Source: OCS116 cluster bacterium AG-435-F03 (lineage in GTDB: Bacteria; Pseudomonadota; Alphaproteobacteria; MED-G09). From it: a stretch of 64,000 nt of DNA. Positions 11,309 to 22,009 of the stretch are shown in pieces. The stretch is from positions 153,321 to 217,320 of the forward strand of contig QCOV01000001.1 of the NCBI GenBank assembly GCA_003212795.1. Reading direction: 5' to 3'. Positions within the stretch are counted from its first letter, which is position 1. The number at the start of each line of letters is the position of its first letter. The position numbers and the translations under genes are program-made. The notes below the pieces were generated by a model. It was not told where the DNA came from. It made no database searches and saw only the letters and a list, made by a program, of their open reading frames with translations.

Positions 11309-12241
11309 TTAATCAAACAAACTCGATACTGATCTTTCTTCAGAAATCCTTCTTATTGCTTCTCCAAGTAGGTGGACAACGCTTACCGTTTCTATTTTAT
11401 TGGAATTTTTAATATCATCAGTCTCATTAATGGTATCTGTAATTACCAATTTTGTAAGAGCGGAGTCGTTTACTCTTTTTATAGCTTCCCCAGATAAAAC
11501 ACCATGAGTTACATGTGCAAAAACTTCCTTAGCGCCAGAATTAATTAATGCCTCTGCTGCATTACATAAAGTTCCGGCTGAATCAACAATATCATCAATC
11601 ATAAAACAACTTCTATCCGATACATCGCCAATAATATTCATTACTTCTGATTCACCTGCTTTTTCACGTCTTTTATCAACAATGGCTAGATCAGAGTTTA
11701 TTCTACTCGCAATTAAACGCGCTCTTACAACACCCCCTACATCTGGAGATACTACCATAGCGTCATTTGATCCTATCTTATTTTCAATATCAGATAAGAG
11801 GATCGGTGCAGCAAAAAGATTATCTGTCGGAATATCAAAAAAACCTTGAATCTGCCCTGCATGTAAATCCATGCTTAATACTCTATCTGCTCCTGATTTA
11901 GCAATTAGATTAGCAACTAGTTTAGCTGTTATTGGTGTTCGCGGCCCAGGCTTTCTATCTTGTCTGGCGTATCCAAAATAAGGAATAACAGCCGTAATTC
12001 TTTTTGCTGAAGCTCTTTTCAAAGTATCAATTAAAATAAGAAGCTCCATTAAATTATCATTTGCAGGAAAGGATGTTGATTGAATAATAAAAACATCTTC
12101 ACCTCTACAATTTTCATTCATTTCAACAAAAATTTCCTTATCAGAAAATTTTTTGACAGTACAATCTGCCAACGGCGTGTCTAAATACTTACCAATATTT
12201 TCCGCTAGATTTATATTTGAATTACCAGATACTAATTTCAT
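11309..12241 (-). CDS. prs: Ribose-phosphate pyrophosphokinase
   Basis: [25 protein letters not shown] and [14 protein letters not shown] motif. Confidence 0.97.
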   Translation of the reverse strand: MKLVSGNSNINLAENIGKYLDTPLADCTVKKFSDKEIFVEMNENCRGEDVFIIQSTSFPANDNLMELLILIDTLKRASAKRITAVIPYFGYARQDRKPGPRTPITAKLVANLIAKSGADRVLSMDLHAGQIQGFFDIPTDNLFAAPILLSDIENKIGSNDAMVVSPDVGGVVRARLIASRINSDLAIVDKRREKAGESEVMNIIGDVSDRSCFMIDDIVDSAGTLCNAAEALINSGAKEVFAHVTHGVLSGEAIKRVNDSALTKLVITDTINETDDIKNSNKIETVSVVHLLGEAIRRISEERSVSSLFD

Positions 12242-12282
12242 TTTAAAACTTCCCTTTGCCTTATTTAGCAGGGGATTGGATA

Positions 12283-13335
12283 CTAATCAAACCCTTCTGG
12301 AATTAATTTGTTTTTTGGCGATATTGCACAAACTTTAAAAAGTTCACCCATTTGAGAGTTCTCAATAACTCTAAGTAAACCTTCATCTAAATCACTTTTA
12401 ATTTTTTCAGAATTTGTAGATTTTTTTAATATTTCTAATCTTTCTAAAGCGCCCAAATTAATTAAAAAATTTCTTTGCGAAATTGGACCAAAGAAATCCA
12501 TTCCAAAATTTTTACTTTCATTAAGAATTTGAGAGAAATTAATATGTGATGTTAAATCTGAAGCTCCAGGAAAGCTCAAAGGATCAACATATTCATGATT
12601 TTTTATAGCCTGCAAAGTATTTCCATAACCTTTAGAGTATCCATAATCTATAAACAAACATATCCCATTATTTCTTTTTAAAAAATTTGAAATATCTTTA
12701 ACAATTTTTTTAATCCCAGTATTTACTTCAAAAAAGTCTGCCTCATCAGGAAAATTTTTTTTATTTTCTTCAAAAATAATTTTATCTTCAATATCTTTAT
12801 AACAATAAAGGAATCTATCATTATCTTTTGTTACAAACACTTCCTTCCATGTTTTTTTAATTTTTATATATTGTCTTATTGGAAAAACATCTAAAAATTC
12901 ATTTCCAATAAATATCGTTGGAGCATCGGGAATATCAGAAATACTTCTATAATGTTCTGCTTCAGGAAAAATTTGTTTTTGCGCGATCATTAACTTTTTA
13001 TTTATTTCAAGGAAGCCAAAGGAAATGCTATTGTCACTATTGACTCTCTTAATATCACTTAGAAGGGTTCCCCTTCCACCACCCAAATCAACTATCTGAA
13101 AAGATGATTTAGAATTAACTTTATTTATGATATCAATCGCCCAAGCACCAATAACTTCTCCAAAAATCTGAGTTATATCTGGTGCAGTAATAAAATCACC
13201 CGCTTTCCCAAGTGGCTTTTGTTTAATGTAGTAACCTTCTTCTGGATCAGTTAAGCTTATTTCCATAAACCTGGAAATTGAAATATAGCCTTTTTTACTT
13301 ATTTCTTCAGTTAATATTGATTTAATCTTTTCCAT
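12283..13335 (-). CDS. SAM-dependent methyltransferase, MidA/NDUFAF7 family
   Basis: [61 protein letters not shown]. Confidence 0.9.
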   Translation of the reverse strand: MEKIKSILTEEISKKGYISISRFMEISLTDPEEGYYIKQKPLGKAGDFITAPDITQIFGEVIGAWAIDIINKVNSKSSFQIVDLGGGRGTLLSDIKRVNSDNSISFGFLEINKKLMIAQKQIFPEAEHYRSISDIPDAPTIFIGNEFLDVFPIRQYIKIKKTWKEVFVTKDNDRFLYCYKDIEDKIIFEENKKNFPDEADFFEVNTGIKKIVKDISNFLKRNNGICLFIDYGYSKGYGNTLQAIKNHEYVDPLSFPGASDLTSHINFSQILNESKNFGMDFFGPISQRNFLINLGALERLEILKKSTNSEKIKSDLDEGLLRVIENSQMGELFKVCAISPKNKLIPEGFD

Positions 13336-14128
13336 TTATTTTTATGGCATAAAACATTAAGCACATACCGGCAATCATGAATGGAAATGATAATATCATC
13401 CCCATTGTTACAAAATTGTATATATAACCAATATGTAGGTCTGGCTCTCTAAAATTCTCTACAAAAATTCTAAATAAACCGTATAAAAAAAGAAAAGAAC
13501 CGCTTATAAATCCTTTATAGTTAAGTAAATTCTTTTTTATCATTATAAATAATATTAAGAAAATTACTAAACCCTCTAAAATTGCTTCATATAATTGACT
13601 TGGGTGTCTTGGTAGGTTACCTGCATTAGGAAAAACAACACCCCAAGATACCGTAGTGACTTTCCCCCATAACTCTGAATTTATATAATTTGCAATCCTG
13701 CCAAAAAACAAACCTATTGGCACAACAGAACAAATAATATCTCCTAGCTCTAATAATGATATTTTTTTTGCTAATGAATATATTATAATTGCTAAAATAA
13801 CCCCTATAGCTCCGCCATGAAATGACATTCCTCCTTGCCATAGAGCAAATATAATTAGTGGATTTTGTAATAATGAAGATGGATTATAAAAAACTAAATA
13901 ACCAATTTTTGCGCCAAAAATTATTCCAAGCACCACCCATATAAAAATTTCATCAATATTACTGATTGATACTGATAATTTATTTTTTTCTCTATGATTT
14001 CCTATAATCCATTTTGCGTATTGTAGGCCTAAAAGCATTCCAGCAAGGTACGCAAGGCCATACCATCTTACTTCCAGGGGGCCAATTTTAAAAGCTATCG
14101 GATCTATACTTAGTAAAAATTCTAACAC
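13322..14128 (-). CDS. lgt: Prolipoprotein diacylglyceryl transferase
   Basis: GGMSFHGGAIG, FFGRIANYINSELWG, RHPSQLYEA motifs in a multi-TM protein. Confidence 0.96.
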   Translation of the reverse strand: MLEFLLSIDPIAFKIGPLEVRWYGLAYLAGMLLGLQYAKWIIGNHREKNKLSVSISNIDEIFIWVVLGIIFGAKIGYLVFYNPSSLLQNPLIIFALWQGGMSFHGGAIGVILAIIIYSLAKKISLLELGDIICSVVPIGLFFGRIANYINSELWGKVTTVSWGVVFPNAGNLPRHPSQLYEAILEGLVIFLILFIMIKKNLLNYKGFISGSFLFLYGLFRIFVENFREPDLHIGYIYNFVTMGMILSFPFMIAGMCLMFYAIKINGKD

Positions 14129-14230
14129 TGTATATCTATAGCAAATTTTTCATTTATTTTATGTTTTTATATATAAAAATTACGCTAACTGTAGTATATT
14201 AATTTAATACAACTACTATATATAGATATT

Positions 14231-14722
14231 ATGACTTCATTAGCGAAAAAAGATTTTTTAGATGATCCATTAGATAATGTAGAATTAGCAGCTAGTATTC
14301 AAAATTGGACTTATGATCGATCTGACAGTGAAGTCTCTATTATAGCAAATGGTAAACATAATAATTACCAATTATCCGTTTCTCTTCGCAATGACTCACA
14401 AGGATTAGATATTGTTTGTGGATTTGATTTAAGATTTAATGAAAAAAATAAATTTCAAATCTTAAAATTGGTTTCTTCAATTAATGCTCAAATTTGGTTA
14501 GGTCATTTTGATGTATGGGATAAAGAGGGGCTTATTATATATCGTAACAGCTCAATCATTGATAGAAATAACCTTAACCTTGAAAATGTAGAAACATTAC
14601 TATTGGATGCAGTCAACTCTATAGATTTATACTTTCCAGCTTTTCAATATATCTTATGGGCAGGTAAAACTAGTGAAGAAGCTTTGAGTACTGTTTTATT
14701 TGAAACCAGAGGTGAAGCATAA
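14231..14722 (+). CDS. YbjN domain-containing protein
   Basis: 163 aa; pattern ...INAQIWLGHFDVWDKEGLIIYRNSS..., located just upstream of proC as in many alphaproteobacteria. Confidence 0.8.
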   Translation: MTSLAKKDFLDDPLDNVELAASIQNWTYDRSDSEVSIIANGKHNNYQLSVSLRNDSQGLDIVCGFDLRFNEKNKFQILKLVSSINAQIWLGHFDVWDKEGLIIYRNSSIIDRNNLNLENVETLLLDAVNSIDLYFPAFQYILWAGKTSEEALSTVLFETRGEA

Positions 14723-14731
14723 AAATTTATC

Positions 14732-15562
14732 ATGAATGAGCTAAAAATCTTGTTAATTGGCTGCGGTAAGATGGGGAGTAGTCTCTTAGAAGGTATAGTT
14801 AAATCTGATAATTTTGATGGTATGGTAGATGTTATTGAGCCTGTCATACAAGATTCTTTTAAAGAAGACTTTAAGGAAAGCAAAGTAAATTTTTATTCAG
14901 ATATTAGAGAAAATAAAGACGCTATAAATTATGACCTTATTATTATAGCGACAAAACCAAATATATATGAAGAAATTTTTAATGGTTTGAAAAATAATTT
15001 AATTATTAATGATGAAACTTTAATCGTTTCAATTTTAGCTGGAATTAGAATAAGTAAAATTGAAGAGATAGTAGGTTCTATACCAATAATTAGAGCTATG
15101 CCAAATATAGCTGCCTCAGTCTTGGAAGGTATGACAGCTTTAATTGGAAATAAAAAAATAACACATGAAGATATTTTAAATGCTGATTTAATATTTGAAT
15201 TAATCGGTGAGAAGATGTGGCTAAAAAATGAAGCACAAATGGATTCTTTCACTGCAATCTCAGGTTCTGGGCCTGCCTATTTTTTCTTTTTTACTGAATG
15301 TCTAAAAAATATAGCCATTGAAGAGGGTTTTACAGAAGATGAAGCCAATAAAATTTCACAACAAATAATTATAGGATCAGGAAAGTTAGTAAAAGATTCA
15401 GGTATTGATCCTAAAGAATTACGAGAAAATGTTACTTCTCCTAACGGAACAACTGAAGCAGGTCTCAAAGTTTTAGCAGATAATAAAACGGGTTTGTTGG
15501 ATAAATTAAAACAGGCAATCATGGAAGCAAAAAATAGAAGTATCGAAATATCTGATAATTAA
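14732..15562 (+). CDS. proC: Pyrroline-5-carboxylate reductase
   Basis: LLIGCGKMGSSLLEG, RAMPNIAASV, SGSGPAYFF, TSPNGTTEAGL. Confidence 0.95.
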   Translation: MNELKILLIGCGKMGSSLLEGIVKSDNFDGMVDVIEPVIQDSFKEDFKESKVNFYSDIRENKDAINYDLIIIATKPNIYEEIFNGLKNNLIINDETLIVSILAGIRISKIEEIVGSIPIIRAMPNIAASVLEGMTALIGNKKITHEDILNADLIFELIGEKMWLKNEAQMDSFTAISGSGPAYFFFFTECLKNIAIEEGFTEDEANKISQQIIIGSGKLVKDSGIDPKELRENVTSPNGTTEAGLKVLADNKTGLLDKLKQAIMEAKNRSIEISDN

Positions 15563-16885
15563 TTAACTAGAAAACTTTAATTGTACTTTCAAGCCACCTA
15601 AATTACTTCTAGACATAATTAGTTTTCCACCATGATTGCTTGTTATATCTTGTGAAATAGATAGCCCTAAACCTGAACCAGGAATATTTTGATTCCTAGA
15701 TGAATCAAGTCTTATAAAAGGTTTTATCGCCTTATCATAATCAGTTTTATCGATTCCAGGGCCATTATCTTCAATTGAAATATCTATTACATCCCTTTTT
15801 TTCTCTAGAGCTACTCTTATATCATCTCCATATGAACAAGCATTATTCAAAAGGTTAGTTATACATCTTTTCATAGCTATTGCCCTACATTCAAAAAATA
15901 TTGGTTTGTCATTTTTAACATTAAATTCAATAACTTTATTTTCTATCGATTCAGAATTAATTATCTCTTTTATCATTTGCTTCAGATCAGTTTTTATTGC
16001 TTTTTCTCTTGTTACATCCTCTGCAAAATCGAGATAATTTTCCAACATTTTCTGCATCTCATTTACATCAGATAGTAATTCAATATTTGTTTTATCATCT
16101 GATAGCATCTCTAATTGTAATTTTAATCTCGTCAGAGGTGTTCTTAAATCATGACTTACTCCGGCCAACATTAATGTTCTTTGCTCAATAAATCTTTCTA
16201 TTCTCTCTTGCATTTTTAAGTAAGCTTCTGCTGCTCTTCTTACCTCAGTTGCGCCTGAAGGTTTAAAGTTTTCCATCTTTTTTCCTAAACCAAATTGTTG
16301 TGCAGCTTTTGATAATTTCTCTATGGGTTTGATTTGTTGTCGCATAAATATGACTGCAACAGAAACTAATAAAAGTGAGGAAATTACCATCCATACAAGA
16401 AATATATGACTATTTGTTGCGTAAACATTTCTGCGTGGAATAGTAAATTCATATATTCCTCCTTCTTTTTCTATTTGAACTATAACTCTTTTTTCATAAG
16501 TATGAGCATCAACCCAAAAATTATCAGTCATTATTTTTGAAAGTTCCTTGCTAAGAGTATTTTCAACAAGATTTATCGGTTTTGGAATATTATTAATAAG
16601 TTTTTGATTGGGTATGTAATTAACATCAGCGTCATAAAATTTCTTAGACAATTCAACAACTTTATTTAAACCTAAAGAAGGAGCGACATCTACAAATGTT
16701 GCAATTTCTGAAGCTACTGCAGATGATAATTTTCTTGTTACTAATTGCCAATGTCTGTCTAAAAAGACAAAAGTTAATATTCCTTGTAGAACTACAACCG
16801 GAACAATTATAATTAATAAGGATCTAGAATACAGACCTTTAGGTAAAATATCTTTAAATTTTTTTGAACTTTCTTTAAAAAACAT
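15563..16885 (-). CDS. EnvZ-like sensor histidine kinase
   Basis: Two TM segments, HAMP, SHDLRTPLTRLKLQLEM H-box, DNGPGID, GSGLGLSI. Confidence 0.9.
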   Translation of the reverse strand: MFFKESSKKFKDILPKGLYSRSLLIIIVPVVVLQGILTFVFLDRHWQLVTRKLSSAVASEIATFVDVAPSLGLNKVVELSKKFYDADVNYIPNQKLINNIPKPINLVENTLSKELSKIMTDNFWVDAHTYEKRVIVQIEKEGGIYEFTIPRRNVYATNSHIFLVWMVISSLLLVSVAVIFMRQQIKPIEKLSKAAQQFGLGKKMENFKPSGATEVRRAAEAYLKMQERIERFIEQRTLMLAGVSHDLRTPLTRLKLQLEMLSDDKTNIELLSDVNEMQKMLENYLDFAEDVTREKAIKTDLKQMIKEIINSESIENKVIEFNVKNDKPIFFECRAIAMKRCITNLLNNACSYGDDIRVALEKKRDVIDISIEDNGPGIDKTDYDKAIKPFIRLDSSRNQNIPGSGLGLSISQDITSNHGGKLIMSRSNLGGLKVQLKFSS

Positions 16886-17595
16886 TATTTATCAGGCCTT
16901 AAAATATATCCTTCACCTCTGACAGTTTGTAACCAAAGAGGCATTCTAGGGTCTTTCTCAATTTTTCTTCTAAGTCTATTAATGCCAACATCTACTGATC
17001 TTCCAGGCTCATCAATTCCAGCTAATTTTTCTCTGTTTAATGGTTGCCCAGGACTTTTTGCTAATGCAATTAATAGATTCATCTCTCTATCTGTTAAATA
17101 AACTCTATCTTTGGATTTTGTGAGCTCTCTTTTTTCAATGTTAAGAGTGTAATCTCCAAAAAATATTTCATTATCAATATTCTCTTCGCTTTTCGATCTT
17201 TTTAAAATAGATAAAACTCTTAGCAATAGTTCTTTAGGGTTAAATGGTTTTGTTAGATAATCATCAGCTCCTATCTCTAAGCCTTTAATTTTTGAATCTG
17301 TTCCAGATTTTGCAGTTAACAAGATAATTGGAATGTCTGAATTATCTCTTAATTCTTTTGTTAATGTAAGCCCATCATCTCCTGGCATCATAATATCTAG
17401 GATTATTAGATCAAATTTAATTAATTGAGTTTTTTTTCTAGCTTCTTCTGCACCACTTGCAGTAGATACAATAAAGCCCTCTTTTATGAGATATTCACTT
17501 AATAAGTTTCTTATTCTCTCATCATCATCTACTACAAGTAAATTATATGTTATTTCAGACACTTTTTTTTTCCTTTTTATTATTTTAATATACAA
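16885..17595 (-). CDS. OmpR-family response regulator
   Basis: VVDDDERIRNLL, LDIMMPGDDGL, LTAKS, KPFNPKELLLR, winged-helix C-terminus. Confidence 0.92.
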   Translation of the reverse strand: MYIKIIKRKKKVSEITYNLLVVDDDERIRNLLSEYLIKEGFIVSTASGAEEARKKTQLIKFDLIILDIMMPGDDGLTLTKELRDNSDIPIILLTAKSGTDSKIKGLEIGADDYLTKPFNPKELLLRVLSILKRSKSEENIDNEIFFGDYTLNIEKRELTKSKDRVYLTDREMNLLIALAKSPGQPLNREKLAGIDEPGRSVDVGINRLRRKIEKDPRMPLWLQTVRGEGYILRPDK

Positions 17596-17695
17596 ATGTA
17601 ATCTATCAAATAATTATGTTTACTTAATTTAGGCTATTGTATTAATTATGTGAGTTAATATTTGCTATTTGCAGTTACCTTTTTTGGAGATAATT

Positions 17696-18580
17696 TTGAA
17701 TATAGAGTCAATGGAAAATAAAGAAGGTTTAATTTGGTATAATGGAAATCTAATAGATTGGAAAGATGCTAAGTTGCATGTACTGACTCATGGGCTGCAT
17801 TATGCAAGCTCTGTTTTCGAAGGAGAAAGGTCATACTCTGGTCGAATTTTTAAACTTCACGAACATACCGAAAGATTATTTTTTTCTGCAAGTCAATTAG
17901 ATTTTGAGATTCCATATACTATAGAAGAAATAAAAGAGGCTTGTTATTTGACTTTAGAAAAGAATAATCTAGTTGATGCTTACATCCGCCCTATTGCTTG
18001 GAGGGGAGCAGAAACAGTAGGAGTTTCTGCACAATCTACAAAAATACATTGTGCAATTGCGGTTTGGGAATGGCCCTCATACTTCAGTCCAGAAGATAAA
18101 TTAAAGGGAATAAGACTTACTCTGTCAAATTGGAAAAGGCCTTCACCAGATACTATACCCTGTAAAGCTAAGGCTGCAGGGCTTTATATGATTTGTACAT
18201 TAGCCAAACATAAAGCAGAATCTCAGGGTTATGCTGATGCATTAATGCTTGATACAGAGAATAAGGTTGCTGAGGCTACGGGTGCAAATATTTTCTTTAT
18301 CTCTGGCAAAGAAATTCATACACCAGTACCTGATAGTTTTTTAGATGGAATTACAAGAAGAACTGTTATTGACCTTGCAAAGGATCATGGCTTAAAAATT
18401 ATTGAAAGAAAAATTGAGCTAGATGAATTATCGACCTTTGAGCAATGTTTTATCACTGGAACAGCTGCAGAGGTAACTCCTGTATCAGAAATAGATAATT
18501 TTAAATTTAAAGTTGGTGAAGAAATTAAAATATTATCCGATTCTTATATCAATTTAGTTAACAACTGGAAGGGTGATTAA
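17696..18580 (+). CDS. ilvE: Branched-chain amino acid aminotransferase
   Basis: WYNGNLIDWKDAKLHVLTHGLHYASSVFEGERSY...GTAAEVTPV; TTG start at 17696 is preceded by GGAGA (ATG 17711 is the alternative). Confidence 0.93.
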   Translation: MNIESMENKEGLIWYNGNLIDWKDAKLHVLTHGLHYASSVFEGERSYSGRIFKLHEHTERLFFSASQLDFEIPYTIEEIKEACYLTLEKNNLVDAYIRPIAWRGAETVGVSAQSTKIHCAIAVWEWPSYFSPEDKLKGIRLTLSNWKRPSPDTIPCKAKAAGLYMICTLAKHKAESQGYADALMLDTENKVAEATGANIFFISGKEIHTPVPDSFLDGITRRTVIDLAKDHGLKIIERKIELDELSTFEQCFITGTAAEVTPVSEIDNFKFKVGEEIKILSDSYINLVNNWKGD

Positions 18581-18996
18581 AGAGTTTGTTTAACCCATTT
18601 TGATTTATTTTCAAAAATTTCTTTTTTCCAAAATGGCGCATTAATTTTAAGCCAATCAATTATATATTGGTTAGCAGCATATGCTTCTTTTCTATGTTTT
18701 GAACAGGTTATTACCATTACTATGGACTCACCAGCCTTTAATGTCCCATATCTATGAATTATATAACAATAATCAAGATTCCATTTTTTTTCAGCATTTA
18801 AGGCGGTTTTATATATGATTTTTTCAGCCATATTTTTATAGTGCTCTATAAAAAGTTTTTTTACCTTGCCGCTATTCGTTTCCTCCCTTACTGAACCGAT
18901 AAAAGATACTAAAGCGCCATATTTTTTATCTTTTTCAGCATTTTTAAGAATCTTCTGAGGGTTGAATTGTTCCTTTTGAATTTTAACTGTAATCAT
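18577..18996 (-). CDS. moaE: Molybdopterin synthase catalytic subunit MoaE
   Basis: GALVSFIGSVREETN...IIHRYGTLKAGESIVMV...WLKINAPFWKKE. Confidence 0.93.
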   Translation of the reverse strand: MITVKIQKEQFNPQKILKNAEKDKKYGALVSFIGSVREETNSGKVKKLFIEHYKNMAEKIIYKTALNAEKKWNLDYCYIIHRYGTLKAGESIVMVITCSKHRKEAYAANQYIIDWLKINAPFWKKEIFENKSKWVKQTL

Positions 18997-19247
18997 TATC
19001 CGCCTGTAACTGGTGGAAATATAGCTATTTCTTTTGTGTTTTTTAAAATAAAATCTTTATCTACATGATCCTCATCGCAAGCAATATGGATTGCTTCTTT
19101 ATTGCTTAAAGCTAGATCATATTTATTTTCTTTAGAAATAAGATAATCCAAAAAATCTTCAACGGTTTGTATATTTGAAGGTAAATCTATATTTTCCTCA
19201 GGTAAACCAATAATTTCTCTTACTTTAGCAAAATATAGTACTCTCAT
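18996..19247 (-). CDS. moaD: Molybdopterin synthase sulfur carrier MoaD
   Basis: 83 aa beta-grasp protein ending EIAIFPPVTGG. Confidence 0.93.
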   Translation of the reverse strand: MRVLYFAKVREIIGLPEENIDLPSNIQTVEDFLDYLISKENKYDLALSNKEAIHIACDEDHVDKDFILKNTKEIAIFPPVTGG

Positions 19248-19858
19248 ATTCTATCCTTTTCTTTCATAAAATTCCTAGTTACCTCTGCATATTTGAAGGC
19301 TGAAAGAATAGAAATTAAAGAAGCAATGAGAATCAATAAATTACCAAGTAAATATGAAGATGTATACATCCACTGAGGAAATAGTAATTCTTCATATGAA
19401 TTATTATAGGTTGAAATATTTAAAAATAATAAAATAATTGAAGTTAATTGAGCTGCAGTTTTCCATTTTGATAATTTTGTAACATTTAATGTTAGGCCAT
19501 TTGATTTAGTGATTTCTCTTAATCCAGAAATTAATATTTCTCTGAAAATAATAACAATTGATGAGAAAAATATTATTGGGTTTTCGGAGAATGATATTAT
19601 TAAAATAATAAGTGATATTATTACTAGGAGTTTATCTGCGATAGGATCAAGTATTTTTCCAGTAATACTCTCTTGATTGTATTTTCTAGCAATAAATCCA
19701 TCAAAGAAATCTGAAATTGAGGCTAATACAAATAAAACTAACAATACTAAAAAAAACTTTTCTTCATTATACCTTGATGAGAAATTAATTATTAACCAAA
19801 AACCTATAGGTATAATTAAAGAGATAATAATTCTTAAAAATGTTAAAATATTTGCCAT
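19244..19858 (-). CDS. pgsA: CDP-diacylglycerol-glycerol-3-phosphate 3-phosphatidyltransferase
   Basis: SDFFDGFIARKYNQESITGKILDPIADKLLV CDP-alcohol phosphatidyltransferase motif. Confidence 0.95.
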   Translation of the reverse strand: MANILTFLRIIISLIIPIGFWLIINFSSRYNEEKFFLVLLVLFVLASISDFFDGFIARKYNQESITGKILDPIADKLLVIISLIILIISFSENPIIFFSSIVIIFREILISGLREITKSNGLTLNVTKLSKWKTAAQLTSIILLFLNISTYNNSYEELLFPQWMYTSSYLLGNLLILIASLISILSAFKYAEVTRNFMKEKDRI

Positions 19859-19871
19859 AATTACTATTAGT

Positions 19872-21704
19872 TTAATTTAATTCATTAAACCAGTTATAAA
19901 TATTTTGAGCTAAATTTTTTGAAATACCATCAACCTCACTTAATTCTTTAATTTTTGCTTTACTTACGCTTTTAGCTGAACCAAAAGCATTCAATAAATC
20001 TTTTTTTCTTTTTGAACCAATGCCAGGTATTTCATCTAAAGGGTTAAAGTGAATGTTTTTATCTCTTTTTTGTCTATGAGAGCCAATAGCAAATCTATGT
20101 GCTTCGTCCCTAAGTCGTTGAAGAAAAAATAATGAAGGATCTGATTTTCTTAATACAATACTTTCTTTTCCTAAAGTATGAATAATTTCATTTCCGTCGT
20201 TTCGGTTTTCCCCTTTTGAAATACTAATAACTTTAATATTACTAATATTTGTTTTTTTCATTGCTTTATCTGCCATCGATAATTGTCCTTTTCCGCCATC
20301 AATAATAATTAAATCAGGAAAATCTTCATCATTTTTGGATTTATTTTTCAGTCTTAAGAATCGTCTATGTAATACTTCGTACATCATACCAAAATCATCA
20401 TTAGTTTTTGCTTCTTTAATATTAAACTTTCTATACTGATTTTTTATGAATCCTTCAGCTCCAGATACAATCATAGCTCCTGTAGAAAAAGAACCCTGTA
20501 TATGACTGTTATCAAAAACTTCAATCCTTTGAGGGATTTGATTTAGTTGAAGTGTTTTTTGAAGATTCTGTAGGTTTATTTTTTTACTCAACATATCTCT
20601 TGTGTATTTCTTTAAGGCATCTCTAGAATTCTCAATTGCATGGTCAATAATTTCCTTTTTTTCTCCCCTCGAAGGAGTCAGTATCTTAACTTTTATCTTA
20701 TTTTGTGAGGCTAAAAGATTTTGAATAATCTCTTTTTCATTAATTCTACTACTCGTAAGTATTAATTTTGGAGACGGTCGGTTTCTATAAAATTGAGGTA
20801 TAAACGACTCTAATATTTCTAACTCATTTAAACCTTTAATATTATTAATGAAAAAAGGTTTATTACCTAGGTTTTTTCTTGATCGAAAAAAGAAGACCTG
20901 TATACATGCATATTTTTCATTTTTAGAAATAGAAAATACATCTGCATCAATTAAATTTTTTGGATTTATACTAAATGAGTTTGTTAAATTTGAAAGTGAC
21001 TTAATTCTATCACGATAATAAGCTGCTTCTTCATATTTTTGATTCTTAGATGCCACCTCCATTTTTTTTGCAAATTGCGATTTTATTTGTTTAGAATCAC
21101 CTTTAAAAATTTTTTTTACATCATTTACAAGTTTGCCATATTCTTCTTTACTAATCTTACCCCCACAAGGACCACTGCAACGCTTAAGGTGGTAATTAAA
21201 GCAAGGTTTATTTCCAGCTTCGACCTCTTTATCGCTGCAAGTACGTAATAGGAATGCTTTCTGAATAGTTTTTATCGTCCTATTTATAGCGCCTGCATTT
21301 GGAAAGGGACCATAGTAATTTCCAGGTCTTTTTCTTGCACCTCGATGCTTTTCAAGGCGCGGAAAATCATGATCGGTTGAAATGAAAATATACGGAAAAG
21401 ATTTATCATCCCTCATTAATATATTGTATTTTGGTTTATGTAGTTTAATTAAATTTACTTCAAGTAAAAGAGCATTTTCTTCACTATCTGTTGTTGTAAA
21501 TTCAACCTCATGAATTAAATTCACCATTTTTTCTATACGCTTGTTTTCAATATTTTTACTTGCGTAGCTTTTCACTCTTTTAGATAAGTTTTTTGCCTTT
21601 CCCACATAGATAATATTTTTATTTTTATCCAGCATTCGATATACTCCGGGCTTATTCGGAATAGTTCTTACTGTGTCTTTTATTATTTCTTTACCAGTTT
21701 TCAT
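19872..21704 (-). CDS. uvrC: Excinuclease ABC subunit C
   Basis: GIY-YIG N-terminus (PNKPGVYRMLDKNKNIIYVGKAKNLSKRVKSY), DNSHIQG, C-terminal HhH. Confidence 0.97.
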   Translation of the reverse strand: MKTGKEIIKDTVRTIPNKPGVYRMLDKNKNIIYVGKAKNLSKRVKSYASKNIENKRIEKMVNLIHEVEFTTTDSEENALLLEVNLIKLHKPKYNILMRDDKSFPYIFISTDHDFPRLEKHRGARKRPGNYYGPFPNAGAINRTIKTIQKAFLLRTCSDKEVEAGNKPCFNYHLKRCSGPCGGKISKEEYGKLVNDVKKIFKGDSKQIKSQFAKKMEVASKNQKYEEAAYYRDRIKSLSNLTNSFSINPKNLIDADVFSISKNEKYACIQVFFFRSRKNLGNKPFFINNIKGLNELEILESFIPQFYRNRPSPKLILTSSRINEKEIIQNLLASQNKIKVKILTPSRGEKKEIIDHAIENSRDALKKYTRDMLSKKINLQNLQKTLQLNQIPQRIEVFDNSHIQGSFSTGAMIVSGAEGFIKNQYRKFNIKEAKTNDDFGMMYEVLHRRFLRLKNKSKNDEDFPDLIIIDGGKGQLSMADKAMKKTNISNIKVISISKGENRNDGNEIIHTLGKESIVLRKSDPSLFFLQRLRDEAHRFAIGSHRQKRDKNIHFNPLDEIPGIGSKRKKDLLNAFGSAKSVSKAKIKELSEVDGISKNLAQNIYNWFNELN

Positions 21705-22009
21705 GTATTTGTATTCTAAATATTAAATTATATAATTTTATTACAAAAAAATGCTATTTAAAACCTGTGGATAACTTTGTTGAAAAATAATGTTTTATTA
21801 AAATAAAATTACAAAAATTATACATAATATATAGTTATCAATTTATAATATCCTATAAGTATCTGAATCTATTATATTAAAAAATAATTTGTTTATACTA
21901 TATGAATTTTTAATTCAAAATTAGGCAATTAAGATCAAAAAAACCATGTTGTGAACAAATTAAGATTTTTTAGATATTATTCTTAAGTTACTGATTCAAC
22001 TTATTTTTA
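21705..22009. promoter_or_regulatory. AT-rich intergenic region with a perfect DnaA box; possible oriC-like or regulatory region
   Basis: TGTGGATAA at 21766-21774 is the exact reverse complement of TTATCCACA; TGTGAACAA at 21950-21958 matches 7/9; long AT-only stretches; no supported ORF. Confidence 0.35.

Noticed and set aside
14180-14230. Imperfect inverted repeat (GTATATTAATTTAATAC) upstream of the YbjN gene
   Set aside because: Not perfectly symmetric and composed almost only of A/T, so expected by chance at this composition.
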